Of a stretch of DNA of 64,000 bases, positions 51,366 through 59,605 are shown one piece after another. Below the pieces are notes generated by a model. That model had not been told where the DNA came from and ran no database searches. It saw nothing but the letters and a program-made list of their open reading frames with translations. The position numbers were made by a program, and so were the translations under genes. The stretch is from Streptomyces lonarensis (lineage in GTDB: Bacteria > Actinomycetota > Actinomycetes > Streptomycetales > Streptomycetaceae), in NCBI RefSeq assembly GCF_012033735.1, contig NZ_JAAVJD010000001.1:1-64000 (forward strand). Reading direction: 5' to 3'. Position 1 is the stretch's first letter. Every line of letters begins with the position of its first letter.

Positions 51366-51704
51366 TCACACACCCATGCCGTAGGTGATGGCGAAGATGG
51401 TCCCGAAAGACGCCACGAGGAACACGGACACAAGTCCGCCGACCATCATCCCCTTTCCGCGTGAACTGTCCATTGTGCTGTGCCCTTCCCCGAACCACCC
51501 CCTGCTCTTCCCGATGCCTGCGAGGAAAGCCGCGCCGCCGATAACCAGAACAGCAGCCGCGATCACACCGAGAATGACCTTTGCCGTCGCGCCAAGCTCC
51601 CCGAACGGGCCCCAGTCCGGCCGTACGCCGCTCACGACGTCCGCGCCAGACGCCAGGAGTGAGTGAGACGAGTGGTCGACCGCCATGGACAAGATGTCGT
51701 ACAT
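51366..51704 (-). CDS. Small two-span membrane protein, VirB2-like position, 112 aa
   Basis: Two hydrophobic segments (KVILGVIAAAVLVIGGAAFLAGI and MMVGGLVSVFLVASFGTIFAITYG) flank a polar loop (GKSRGWFGEGHSTMDSSRGKG). Size, topology and position next to VirB8- and VirB6-like genes fit a VirB2/TrbC-type pilin-like or channel subunit. No signal peptide is obvious. The ATG at 51704 is used. Confidence 0.65.
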   Translation of the reverse strand: MYDILSMAVDHSSHSLLASGADVVSGVRPDWGPFGELGATAKVILGVIAAAVLVIGGAAFLAGIGKSRGWFGEGHSTMDSSRGKGMMVGGLVSVFLVASFGTIFAITYGMGV

Positions 51705-51742
51705 GTTTCACCTCGTGATTATCGTGCGCTGAACTGGGGAGG

Positions 51743-52723
51743 TTATCCGATGTGCCGCATGGCGATGATCTGCGGTTTCCAGTAGCTGAGTGGTTTGATG
51801 CGCACCTGTGCCCCGGTGCGTGGGGCGTCGATGACGCGGCCGTCACCGATGTACATGCCGACGTGTTCTGGCCCGGCGGTACCAGGGACCGTGAAAATGA
51901 GATCACCTGGACGAAGCTGGGATATGCTCTCGACCGCGGTCCCCGCGTGCACCTGGTCGTACGTGACCCGGGGCAGATTTACCCCGGCGGCCGACCAGGC
52001 CATTTTGGTGAGAGAAGAGCAATCGCATCCAGTCGGCCCGACGTAGGGCGCAACGCAGGTTCCACCCCATTGATACCAAGTGCCCAGTGCGGTCTTGGCC
52101 GCGGAAATCGCAATACTCGCGCTCTCCCCGGGCGGAGAATCCGAGGTGTCGAGTGCTGCCCATTCGGCTGCCAGCTCACGAATACTTCGGACGTAGTCAC
52201 GTGTTTCAGGGAAGGGTGGAACTCCGTTGTACTTGTGCACCGCCCCACCACCGGCGTTGTACGCAGCGAGCATGTTGTCGGTCGAATCCCCGGGAACCGA
52301 CTCAACCTCGCGCGCCAGGATGCAGTTGTACTTCGCCTGCGCGGGGACCGCGTCGGCAGGGTTCCGGGCGTCCTTGATCCCGTCGCCGTCGCCGTCGACA
52401 CCGTGGGCCAGCCACGTCGCGGGCATGAACTGAGCGATACCGACAGCGCCGACAGGGGACGTCGCCTCCGGGTCGAACCGCGACTCCTGCCAGAGCTGCG
52501 CCGCGAGAAGCGACGCCGTCACCTGAGGACACTCATCTGCATGCCGGTTGACCAGCTCGCGCACCCAGCCGGGTACGGGAGCATCAGCGGAGAGGGCCCC
52601 GCCCGGCCCCGCGGCGCCGGCGGCAGCGCTGTCCGCCCCGCCGAAAGTCGTCAGGAGTGTGGTCCCCGACAGGACGACCCCCGCCACCAACACCAGCGCG
52701 GCTACCTGTGAACCCTTGCTCAT
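51743..52723 (-). CDS. Bifunctional lytic transglycosylase / NlpC-P60 peptidase, 326 aa
   Basis: A cell-wall hydrolase that opens peptidoglycan for the transfer apparatus. An N-terminal signal/anchor helix (VAALVLVAGVVLSGTTLLTTF) precedes an SLT domain: QLWQESRFDPEATSPVGAVGIAQFMPATW with catalytic Glu, and NMLAAYNAGGGAVHKY. The C-terminal NlpC/P60 domain has DCSSLTKMAW (catalytic Cys) and GPEHVGMYIGDGRVIDA (His). The length is typical for such fusions in actinobacterial transfer operons. Confidence 0.9.
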   Translation of the reverse strand: MSKGSQVAALVLVAGVVLSGTTLLTTFGGADSAAAGAAGPGGALSADAPVPGWVRELVNRHADECPQVTASLLAAQLWQESRFDPEATSPVGAVGIAQFMPATWLAHGVDGDGDGIKDARNPADAVPAQAKYNCILAREVESVPGDSTDNMLAAYNAGGGAVHKYNGVPPFPETRDYVRSIRELAAEWAALDTSDSPPGESASIAISAAKTALGTWYQWGGTCVAPYVGPTGCDCSSLTKMAWSAAGVNLPRVTYDQVHAGTAVESISQLRPGDLIFTVPGTAGPEHVGMYIGDGRVIDAPRTGAQVRIKPLSYWKPQIIAMRHIG

Positions 52724-52732
52724 GCCTGGCTC

Positions 52733-53332
52733 TCACGCCCATGGCAGGTCGGTTACCTGCCAGCCGTCGGCCCCGGCCTCCAGGCGCAGGGCCAAGTGGA
52801 CGCTGCTCGTCCGAACATGACCCGACTCCGGAGTCGTGGTCAGCGTGTAGCCGACCCGGACAATCGCAGCCGAGTCGGTGACAGCGGGGGCACCGTAGGG
52901 GACGCGCACCGAGGTGATCTCTACCGTCTGACGGGCTCCCTCGGAACGCAGGGCGGCCCAAGCGGCACCCTGACTCGGGCGCTTCTGCCTCAACACTGAA
53001 GCCAGGGGACCGGACGCGTGCTCAGCGGCTCTCGTGCCGGCGTCAACGTAGGAGCTGTCGCCGCCGTCCCGCGCGTCGTGTTCCGCGTAGGCCGCTGTGA
53101 AGGAGCGCGCCACGCGCTCAACCTCCCGGGGGACGGCAGGCGTCGATGTGGCCGCAGCTTCGGTACTCGGGGCGGACGGCTCTGGGGCGTCGGTCGAACC
53201 GGAGGACGACTGCGCTGGCGGGCTCATGACTTCACCGCGAGTCGAGCTGGAGCAGCCCGTCGACAAGGCAACCAAGCAACCTGCCACTCCTATAGAAGCT
53301 GATATGGGTACGAAGCTGATAGATCTAGGCAT
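52733..53332 (-). CDS. Putative lipoprotein, first gene of the transfer operon, 199 aa
   Basis: The N-terminus SISFVPISASIGVAGCLVALSTGC offers lipobox candidates VAGC (Cys19) and STGC. A Ser/Thr/Pro/Ala-rich linker (SSGSTDAPEPSAPSTEAAATS) follows. The C-terminal domain (VERVARSFTAAYAEHDARDG...VHLALRLEAGADGWQVTDL) resembles NTF2-like or VirB8-type folds. ATG 53332 is chosen over a longer upstream frame because it begins the signal sequence. It starts the minus-strand operon, 9 nt before the transglycosylase gene. Confidence 0.7.
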   Translation of the reverse strand: MPRSISFVPISASIGVAGCLVALSTGCSSSTRGEVMSPPAQSSSGSTDAPEPSAPSTEAAATSTPAVPREVERVARSFTAAYAEHDARDGGDSSYVDAGTRAAEHASGPLASVLRQKRPSQGAAWAALRSEGARQTVEITSVRVPYGAPAVTDSAAIVRVGYTLTTTPESGHVRTSSVHLALRLEAGADGWQVTDLPWA

Positions 53333-53884
53333 GTCGGTACCAAGGTCTTGATGCGGGAAGTCGGACTTTCGAACGGCGCGGCCCCGCAATGCTTGGGGCC
53401 CTGCTTATTAACAGGACGGTGTCGCATCGGGGTTGGCGGCGAGCTGGCCTCGACGTCCGAAAGCCCTTGGTGTGCTCGTCACGTCTGAATCATGGCAGGA
53501 GTGCGCGGACAACTCGAGGTAGACGACAAGCGGGAACTTGATTCCTGGAACTAACTTCCAGAATGCTTGGCTAGCAATCCTCGATTACGGGACGCTCAGG
53601 TCCATCGTGCGCGATGAGTGGGGCCCGAGTGGGCTCCGTCGTTTCCGCTCGGGGTCCGCAGATTGGGCGCCCTGCGCCTCTCTGCTGGCCGTCTTGCGAG
53701 AGCAGCGGCAGGCGGACCGCTGCTCTCACAAGACGTTCCACCGGCCGGCACTTCAGGGCGGCAGTAGGCGAGTGGTTGCAGCGGCAACGGGGAGTCGCGA
53801 CATGTGGCAGCCCTCGGGGCTGCGGTACGGCTCGGCAGGTAGGAGTCGCCCTCGCCGACGAACGCAACACGCTCGATTGCCGAT
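53333..53884. other. Divergent non-coding region, 552 nt
   Basis: No credible gene is visible on either strand. It separates the transfer operon (minus) from the HEPN gene (plus), so it must hold both promoters. It is less GC-rich than its flanks and contains a long hairpin at 53690-53735. Confidence 0.55.
53690..53735. repeat. 19-bp-arm hairpin in divergent region
   Basis: Arms 53690-53708 and 53717-53735 pair over 19 positions with a single mismatch, with an 8-nt loop CAGGCGGA. The mismatch is C-A in the plus strand and G-U in a minus-strand transcript. It lies between divergent genes, where a terminator is not needed, so it may be a small RNA, a strand-specific origin or an operator. Confidence 0.65.
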
Positions 53885-54808
53885 ATGATCACTGCCATGA
53901 GATCGCAGATCACCTTTGAACAACTGCTGTCAGGAGCACAGTATTTCGCGCATCTAGCGTTGGCCGCGCATGCAGATGAGGCGACCGAGGTCTTTCTGCT
54001 TCACGCAGGCGTCAGCGTTGAACGCATGGCCAAGGCGACGCTGGTCCAGGTGCATCCCACCCTCCTCGCGGAGGTGAAGGGGAGCGACGACATGCTGCTG
54101 CACTTTGCGGGTGCGACCTCTGCCCCTCCCCGCCGCTTCCACACGGTGGGAGCTTCAGTCGCGATCAGTCGTCTACGGAAGATGGGCGTCCTGCCTAGGT
54201 CGGGGGATCTGGACGCTCTGATCGAGTTGAGAAACGGCGTCGCCCACCTAGGGGCAAGCACGGCTGAGGACTACCTCCTCCCCTTCCTTGAGGCCAACGG
54301 AAAGCTTTTGGAACACACAGACCAGGAGCCTGCCGTTTTCTGGGGACCGTGGGCAGACTTCGTCAAGACCACCGTCGATGAGAACCTCGGCCGTGCTCAG
54401 AGAGAGACCCAGCGACGTATCTCGCAAGCCCGCTTCAGGATGAAAACCCGCTTCGAGAGAATGCCAAAAGGGGCTGCCGAACAGCTCGCCACTGCCGTGA
54501 CAGAGCCAGGGTTCGTCATTGATGGGCGCGTCCCCAGTGGGGTGCTCTTCCGTACCCCGGTCAGGTGTCCCGCGTGTGACACACAGGCTGCTGAGCTCCT
54601 CCTCTGCGCTGACAACGATGCCTTGCTCTTCGAGATGGAACTCATGGTTGAGGGGTTGCTGTGCAGGCTTTGTGGCCTTGGCCTCGTGGGTCCGGAAGAG
54701 GTAGAGAGCGCCGGGCTTTCTCCGACTGTGCGTTACAGCGTTGAAGACCTCACCGATGCTGAAGAGGCCCTAGCCCACGAGCAGCAAGCCCTCTACCGCA
54801 GCTGGTAG
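53885..54808 (+). CDS. HEPN-like domain protein with zinc ribbon, 307 aa
   Basis: A HEPN-type R-x4-H motif is visible in DLDALIELRNGVAHLGAST (R-N-G-V-A-H) after helical sequence with FLLHAGVSVERMAKATLV, which fits the helix bundle of HEPN ribonucleases. The middle is charged and helical (RAQRETQRRISQARFRMKTRFERM). Two Cys pairs, RCPACDTQ and CRLCGLG, form a zinc ribbon at about residues 219-265. HEPN domains with this motif are often toxins or defence RNases. The ATG at 53885 or 53897 is possible. It stands alone on the plus strand. Confidence 0.65.
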   Translation: MITAMRSQITFEQLLSGAQYFAHLALAAHADEATEVFLLHAGVSVERMAKATLVQVHPTLLAEVKGSDDMLLHFAGATSAPPRRFHTVGASVAISRLRKMGVLPRSGDLDALIELRNGVAHLGASTAEDYLLPFLEANGKLLEHTDQEPAVFWGPWADFVKTTVDENLGRAQRETQRRISQARFRMKTRFERMPKGAAEQLATAVTEPGFVIDGRVPSGVLFRTPVRCPACDTQAAELLLCADNDALLFEMELMVEGLLCRLCGLGLVGPEEVESAGLSPTVRYSVEDLTDAEEALAHEQQALYRSW

Positions 54809-54971
54809 ACCGGCGTCTCCGTGGGACTGCAAAGAGAGCGAAGTCAGACCGTCCGGGGAGTTCTGTTCCAAGTTGTGAGCGGTGCCGGCTGTTCTCGATC
54901 GGTCAAGGGCTGCTTCATTGAGCTTCTTCGAATTGCCACCGATCGGGTGATGAGCCGTGAAGCGCAACGAG

Positions 54972-55034
54972 CGAGGCCCCCGGGCCTGTTGATCGAGATG
55001 TCTGACGTCTCAATCACGTTGTTCGGGGGCCTCG
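54972..55034. repeat. Inverted repeat at left edge of the IS remnant
   Basis: CGAGGCCCCC (54972-54981) and GGGGGCCTCG (55025-55034) are perfect complements. The intervening 43 nt contain a shorter palindromic stretch (GAGATGTCTGACGTCTC). This may be a transposon end or a transcription-blocking hairpin that protects the element from read-through. Confidence 0.55.
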
Positions 55035-55783
55035 TTGGTCGTCCATCCTGGCGCACTCGACCTGCCGCATGCACTCGTGGAGGCGGTCACGATGCTGATC
55101 GTCACCCGTGAGGGCGACCGGCGCTGCAAGCTCCGTCCGTCTCAGCGCGCGATGGTGGCACTGGTGTACCTGCGCGAACACACCACTCTCGCGAAGATCG
55201 CCGTCGGGTTCGGGATCAGCGATTCCACCGCCCACGCTTACACCAACGCGGTCGTCGACCTGCTCGCCGAGCGTGCCCCCGGCCTGTTGAAGACGCTGCG
55301 CGAGCACGAATCCGACCACGTCGCACTCGACGGCACCCTCGCCGAGTGCGACAGGGGCGGCGACGGCCGGGCCGACTACTCCCACAAACACCGGCGCTAT
55401 GGTGTGAACGTGCAGGTCGTCACCGAGCCCGGTCGGCCGGATGCTGTGGCTCTCGCCCGCCCTGCCGGGCCGCGCCCATGACCTGACCGCGGCCGGTACC
55501 CACCGGTTCATCGGGATCTGCGAGCGTCAGGGCGTTCCCATCCTGGCCGATCTCGCCTACCAGGGCGCCGGCCCGTGGCTGAGCACCAACTTCAAACGCA
55601 GGCCCCGCAGGGAAACACCCCCACCGAAAGACCCTCAATTAAGTACTGGCCGCAGCGCGAGCACCTGTTGAACGCGGCGCCGCTCGGCTGAAGTCCTGGC
55701 AGATCTTCCGCAGGTCCCGCTGCAGCCCCATCCGTATGACGTCAATCGCCAGAGCCATCCTCGCCCTGGAGCGTCACGGCTGA
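55035..55783 (+). pseudogene. IS5-family-type transposase remnant
   Basis: Recognisable pieces of an IS5/DDE-type transposase occur in different frames. The HTH-containing N-terminal part ([49 protein letters not shown]) is followed by [82 protein letters not shown] is in a shifted frame, and KSWQIFRRSRCSP...ALERHG comes at the end after another shift. At least two frame disruptions are present, so it is inactive. Its tail reaches the 3' end of the DUF2637 gene. Confidence 0.85.
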
Positions 55784-56823
55784 AGAAGCTCGTTGTCCTC
55801 TTCCTTCAGGCGGGCCAGCAGCACGCCAAGTCGGTCGTTGCTGATCGCCTGGTGCTTGCGGACGGCGCCTGCAACGACTTCGCGGCTGGTCCGTCCGGCC
55901 TGTCGGGTAGCGCCTCGCGCAATTGGTAGCAGCTCCTCCAACCAGTCGTCGACCGAGTCTCGGGGCTGGGGACATTCCGCGTTGTCCGGGACGGTCGACT
56001 CCTCTCCGTCCGCAGGAGCGCGGACCGCTGCGGACCCTGTGGATTCGGCGTCCCCGGGCGCCGCCGTAGCCGGCGCCTGGTCCCCACTCCCAGCATCCGG
56101 TCCGTCCGCGCCTCTGTCTCCGGCCCCCTCCACGTGCGCTACTGCGGAGGGGCGGGCCGCTGGGTCAGCGGCCCACGCTGCTGTGGCGAAGCCCCGCGGA
56201 TCGGACGGGCCACTCTGCGACGGCTTCGTCGGCATCGGTGCTGGTGCTCGCTGCGGTCGAGGGCCGGGCTCGGCCGTGCCGCGTTGAGGTGGAAGGGCCT
56301 GCTCTCGGACCGGTCCGGGAACAGCGTCGGACCGGTCCGGGACTGCTCTCTCTGCGGTCCGCGCCATCAGGATGTAGAGATGGACGGACCCCGCCAGTGC
56401 CAGGGGCGCCAGCATCGACAGCGCACCGACGATGTTGTCCGTGAGATGCAGAGTTGATTGCTCCGCGTGGGGAGAGCCGTTTACGGTGACTGCGTGCAAG
56501 GCGTTCGCGCCGAGGCTTGCACCGGTCGCCGCGAGGAACAGAAACCATGCGTACAGCCGCGCGGCGAACCGCTCGTGCCTCAGGTGCACGATCGCGCGGA
56601 CGCCGTAGGCAATGAACCCATCGATGAACACCGGGAAGAGGTAGGACAAGGTCTCTCTGGCATGGATCGCGAGGGCGATCTGACGCAGCGCGTCGTAGGA
56701 AAAGGCGAAGCCGGCCACGCCGAGCAGGATGATGACGCTGCGGTCCCACACCGTCATGCCACCCGGGCTGCGGCTCTCCTGCCGCTCTGTGGCCTCGACG
56801 GCGCCGACGCGGGCATGAGGCAT
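55774..56823 (-). CDS. DUF2637 membrane protein, 349 aa
   Basis: DUF2637 proteins occur on actinobacterial plasmids and ICEs near replication and spread genes. Four membrane helices are visible in the first 150 residues (VIILLGVAGFAFSYDAL, LSYLFPVFIDGFIAYGV, LYAWFLFLAATGASLGANAL, IVGALSMLAPLALAGSVHLYIL). A long Pro/Ala-rich linker follows, then a C-terminal helical segment (DWLEELLPIARGATRQAGRTSREVVAGAVRKHQAISNDRLGVLLARLKEED) that looks like a DNA-binding helix pair. ATG 56823 overlaps the preceding stop by one base. The last codons lie within the IS remnant. Confidence 0.82.
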   Translation of the reverse strand: MPHARVGAVEATERQESRSPGGMTVWDRSVIILLGVAGFAFSYDALRQIALAIHARETLSYLFPVFIDGFIAYGVRAIVHLRHERFAARLYAWFLFLAATGASLGANALHAVTVNGSPHAEQSTLHLTDNIVGALSMLAPLALAGSVHLYILMARTAERAVPDRSDAVPGPVREQALPPQRGTAEPGPRPQRAPAPMPTKPSQSGPSDPRGFATAAWAADPAARPSAVAHVEGAGDRGADGPDAGSGDQAPATAAPGDAESTGSAAVRAPADGEESTVPDNAECPQPRDSVDDWLEELLPIARGATRQAGRTSREVVAGAVRKHQAISNDRLGVLLARLKEEDNELLQP

Positions 56824-57242
56824 CAGAGGTTGCCCCCGTCGTGCGAGCCGATGTCCTGCCAGGCCGGCGAGCGCGACAGGAGCCGGCCGAGCCCATCCAA
56901 GGACGTCACCTGGTGCGCTTCCGTTCGCGGACAGCTCGTGCACGAGACGCGCAGAACGATGCGCTCTGTTCCGCCCTGGTCGGCGTAGTGCAGCTCGAAG
57001 CGCTGCCCGCTGAGCGTGCCGAGTTGCGCGGATGCTTGGAGGTCTTCATCAAAGCTGAGCAGGCTCAGCGCTTCCCAGCCGAGTGTGACTGCGGCGTCTC
57101 CCAGGAGAGCGCGAGCGTACTTGGACGCTGCGGTGACCGACCTCGGTCCCCAGGTGCGGAACGCTGCTTCCCGTGCGGTCTTGTGACGCGCTTCCGTGGC
57201 GGCAAGGTGTCTCAGTGCGGCCGACATGATCGGATGACTCAT
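56823..57242 (-). CDS. Hypothetical protein, 139 aa
   Basis: Unknown family. The first half is helical (MSAALRHLAATEARHKTAREAAFRTWGPRSVTAASKYARALLGDAAV). The second half is beta-rich, with CTSCPRTEAHQVTSLDGLGRLL, a single C-x2-C. It is tightly coupled on both sides (ATGA with the DUF4326 stop, TGATG with DUF2637). It belongs to the replication/maintenance operon. Confidence 0.6.
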   Translation of the reverse strand: MSHPIMSAALRHLAATEARHKTAREAAFRTWGPRSVTAASKYARALLGDAAVTLGWEALSLLSFDEDLQASAQLGTLSGQRFELHYADQGGTERIVLRVSCTSCPRTEAHQVTSLDGLGRLLSRSPAWQDIGSHDGGNL

Positions 57243-57592
57243 CGGGGGTCTTCCAGGAGTTCAGTGGTGCGCGGTGCGGTGCCATCGCCCAGGCTGTTGG
57301 CGAGGCGTAGGAGGACATCGGCATGGCACGGGGCATCGAGCGGACACGTGCACATGAGGTCGAGCCCACGCAGCGCTCGGGCGAACTGGGTGGAGTAGTG
57401 GCGTCCGACCGAACCGCGGAGGGTGGCTTCGAAGAGGTCCACGGACTCCTCGGCCTTCATCGGGGGGCCAAGTGGGGACCGCGCCCCGGCAACGTAGGGG
57501 TTCGCGTACGGGCTGCGTGGGCCGACGTACGCACATGTTGTGGAGAGCGCAGCCGCGTCGCTGGGGACGCCACGAAGACGGACGGGCATCAC
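57239..57592 (-). CDS. DUF4326 domain protein, 117 aa
   Basis: DUF4326 proteins share a YVGRxSxxxNPF(V/A) motif, a helix with VDLFEATLR-type sequence and the LRGxDLxCxCPLDxPCHADVLLRLAN box. Here these read YVGPRSPYANPYVAGAR and LRGLDLMCTCPLDAPCHADVLLRLANS. The Cys/His set suggests metal or nucleotide binding. These proteins are common on phages and plasmids. The ATG at 57592 overlaps the DnaC-like stop. Confidence 0.85.
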   Translation of the reverse strand: MMPVRLRGVPSDAAALSTTCAYVGPRSPYANPYVAGARSPLGPPMKAEESVDLFEATLRGSVGRHYSTQFARALRGLDLMCTCPLDAPCHADVLLRLANSLGDGTAPRTTELLEDPR

Positions 57593-58317
57593 GCAGCCCT
57601 CCCGCCACGGCGTCGGTCGGCCCCGACCATGGGGACGAGGGTCGTGACCATCTCCGCCAGGCGACTGGCCACTCGGGCCCCGACAAAGTCCGTCAGATCA
57701 GGCCCGTGTGAATCGCGAGCCGGAAGGTTGGACGTGATGATCGTCGGAAGGCAGTGGTTGTACCTGAAGTTGATCAGGCGGTATGTGATTTCCTCAGTCC
57801 ACTCCGAAGTCTTCGCCGTGCCCAGGTCATCGAGGAGCAGGTATTGCACTCGACCCAACCGTTGCAGCTCGTGCTCAGCTGAGCCGAGCACGGGTGACGG
57901 ACGCAGGTTGCCGTACATGTCAGCCGAGTTCACAGCAATCAGCTCGAAGCGGCTGGGCGCGCCAGCTGCGATTCTCCGCAAGGCCCCGTACGCCTGATGC
58001 GTCTTTCCCGTTCCCGTTTGCCCGGTGAGCAGCAGGCCGCCCGCGGCAGCGTTATCCGCGAGTGCGCGGTCCGCCCAGCCGATGACTCCCGGCAGGGTTG
58101 CTTCCGCATCGTGAAACCGAGGAGGGGTAGCCGTGTGCCAACGGTTCAGCGCGTAGTCGGCCCGAGCCCGGTTGTGCCACTCCCTGTTCCCAGGGTTGTC
58201 TTCCGGCGGTTCGTGGGCGTTTTCAGAACCCGGCACGACCTGAAGTCCTCTCGCGGCGAGTATCCGTTCCAGTGCGCGCATCGACCTGGAGCTGCCGATG
58301 CGTTCGGGTTCGGCCAT
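57589..58317 (-). CDS. DnaC/IstB-like AAA+ ATPase, 242 aa
   Basis: A helicase-loader-type ATPase. Walker A is GLLLTGQTGTGKT, Walker B VQYLLLDDLGTAKTSEWTEEI, sensor I TIITSNLP, and the arginine finger region is VGARVASRLAEM. An N-terminal segment (RALERILAARGLQVVPGSEN) precedes it. ATG 58317 lies just after the upstream stop, which excludes a longer frame. Next to an initiator-like HTH gene it would load a replicative helicase onto the element's origin. Confidence 0.82.
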   Translation of the reverse strand: MAEPERIGSSRSMRALERILAARGLQVVPGSENAHEPPEDNPGNREWHNRARADYALNRWHTATPPRFHDAEATLPGVIGWADRALADNAAAGGLLLTGQTGTGKTHQAYGALRRIAAGAPSRFELIAVNSADMYGNLRPSPVLGSAEHELQRLGRVQYLLLDDLGTAKTSEWTEEITYRLINFRYNHCLPTIITSNLPARDSHGPDLTDFVGARVASRLAEMVTTLVPMVGADRRRGGRAA

Positions 58318-58319
58318 TG

Positions 58320-59189
58320 TCAGAATCCGTTCTGGTAGGCGCTGGCGGAAGCGGTGTTCTGAAACGGCACCCAGCCTCCGGGCTGCCGACGCAACGGCAC
58401 GACATTTCCTTGAGAGGTCGCTTCGGAGGCGTGCGAGGGCAGATCTGCCCAGATGCGCAGCAAGTAGCGGGCTGACTGGGGTGGACGTTCGGCGTTCCAA
58501 CGGCGGGCCACTAGGTCAACCAGTCGCTCAACTCCCCAACGCGTGACGAGAGCTGTTACCCGATTCCATTCGGAATCAGTCAGTCGCCACCCCACGAGCA
58601 TGCCGGCGGACGTCAAGGCCGTCACCAGGTCCCGTGCCCCATCTGGGATTGTCACCATGTCCTGTCGGGTCGTGGTGCTCTTTCTCCCCGACCTCGGGGA
58701 GCTAGCTTGCTCGGTTGTGGTGGTAGTACTCCCGTAGGGAGTACTACCACCACGCACGCGCGAGGACGATACTTCCGACTCTGGGGGCTGGAAGTGCCTA
58801 CTACCAGCTTCCGTAGCGGAGTTCTGGGGCGTAGGTTCCCGGAACTCTATTCCTGATCCTGCCTCTTGAGAGGGGGGATCAGGTACCTCTTTCCCTGAAC
58901 CGGACCGGTCTGCAGTCGCCGCTCTGCGCAACAGTCTGGAGATTGAGTAGGTGTTCGGGTTGGAGGCGCCCCCTCCACGCTCGTGGCTGAGTTCTCCAAG
59001 TCGTGTCAATTCTGCGAGGCACTTCGTGATCGATCGAGGAGTGAGTCGAGTGAGCGTAGAGATTTCCTCTAGGCTCAGCTTGGCCGTACCGTACTCGTCC
59101 GCCTCTCTGGCGAGTGCCAGCATGACGAGCCGTGAACCCCTACACGCCTTGGACTGTGACCAGACCAGGTCGGTCGCGACATCGCTCAT
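58320..59189 (-). CDS. Winged-HTH replication-initiator-like protein, 289 aa
   Basis: The N-terminal domain is a helix-turn-helix of the plasmid/phage initiator type: ACRGSRLVMLALAREADEYGTAKLSLEEISTLTRLTPRSITKCLAELTRLGELSHERGG. A low-complexity Ser/Thr-rich linker follows. The C-terminal domain (LTDSEWNRVTALVTRWGVERLVDLVARRWNAERPPQSARYLLRIWADLP) resembles the DnaD/helicase-loading-type end of such proteins. A 37-bp perfect palindrome lies inside the linker coding region. Its stop precedes the DnaC-like start by two bases. Confidence 0.75.
   Translation of the reverse strand: MSDVATDLVWSQSKACRGSRLVMLALAREADEYGTAKLSLEEISTLTRLTPRSITKCLAELTRLGELSHERGGGASNPNTYSISRLLRRAATADRSGSGKEVPDPPSQEAGSGIEFREPTPQNSATEAGSRHFQPPESEVSSSRVRGGSTPYGSTTTTTEQASSPRSGRKSTTTRQDMVTIPDGARDLVTALTSAGMLVGWRLTDSEWNRVTALVTRWGVERLVDLVARRWNAERPPQSARYLLRIWADLPSHASEATSQGNVVPLRRQPGGWVPFQNTASASAYQNGF
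58717..58753. repeat. 37-bp perfect palindrome inside the initiator-like gene
   Basis: Arms 58717-58733 and 58737-58753 are exact reverse complements over 17 bp with loop GTA. The minus strand encodes the Ser/Thr-rich linker GGSTPYGSTTTTT here. Such a long perfect hairpin within coding DNA is unlikely by chance. Candidate roles are a binding site for the encoded initiator, a single-strand origin or an mRNA-level control element. Confidence 0.8.
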
Positions 59190-59548
59190 CGCCGCTCACC
59201 GCCAGGTATCGTTATGCGTCGACGGGGAGAAAGGCCGAAGGTGTGATCGTCCTCAGGGATATAGCCGCTCTCATGCGGTTCTGGAGTCAGGTACAGTGTC
59301 TCTGTGGGAACATGAAAGTCATGCGCGCGGCGCCAGTTGACGAGTTCACCGAAGCCACACCTGACAATGCGCGTCGCTTCGTCTTTGGCCCTGCGATCGA
59401 TAAGCATGCGGTAGAAGTCCTCTCCGAATAGGTGGGTGACAGGGGGGCGCGCAGGATGCACCCGCACGAGTACGACTGTTGATTCGATTTCGCGGATTGC
59501 GGCGCTGATGCTCGCAGCGTCGAATCCAGAGATTCTGTTCTGAGGCAT
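59186..59548 (-). CDS. Hypothetical protein, 120 aa
   Basis: Unknown family. TVVLVRVHPARPPVTHLFGEDFYRMLIDRRAKDEATRIVRCGFGELVNWRRAHDF is a mixed alpha/beta segment with many Arg/His residues. The C-terminus (PRRRITIPGGERR) is basic. Starting at ATG 59548, it overlaps the initiator-like start (ATGA). It lies in the replication/regulation operon. Confidence 0.55.
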   Translation of the reverse strand: MPQNRISGFDAASISAAIREIESTVVLVRVHPARPPVTHLFGEDFYRMLIDRRAKDEATRIVRCGFGELVNWRRAHDFHVPTETLYLTPEPHESGYIPEDDHTFGLSPRRRITIPGGERR

Positions 59549-59605
59549 GGGGGACTCCCGGGAACTTGGCGACTGTCGCCCGGAGGGAAATTTGCAGATA
59601 AAGTG

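Noticed and set aside
53538-53888. Open frames on both strands in the divergent region
   Set aside because: They overlap the strong hairpin, have no ribosome site and show no recognisable protein.
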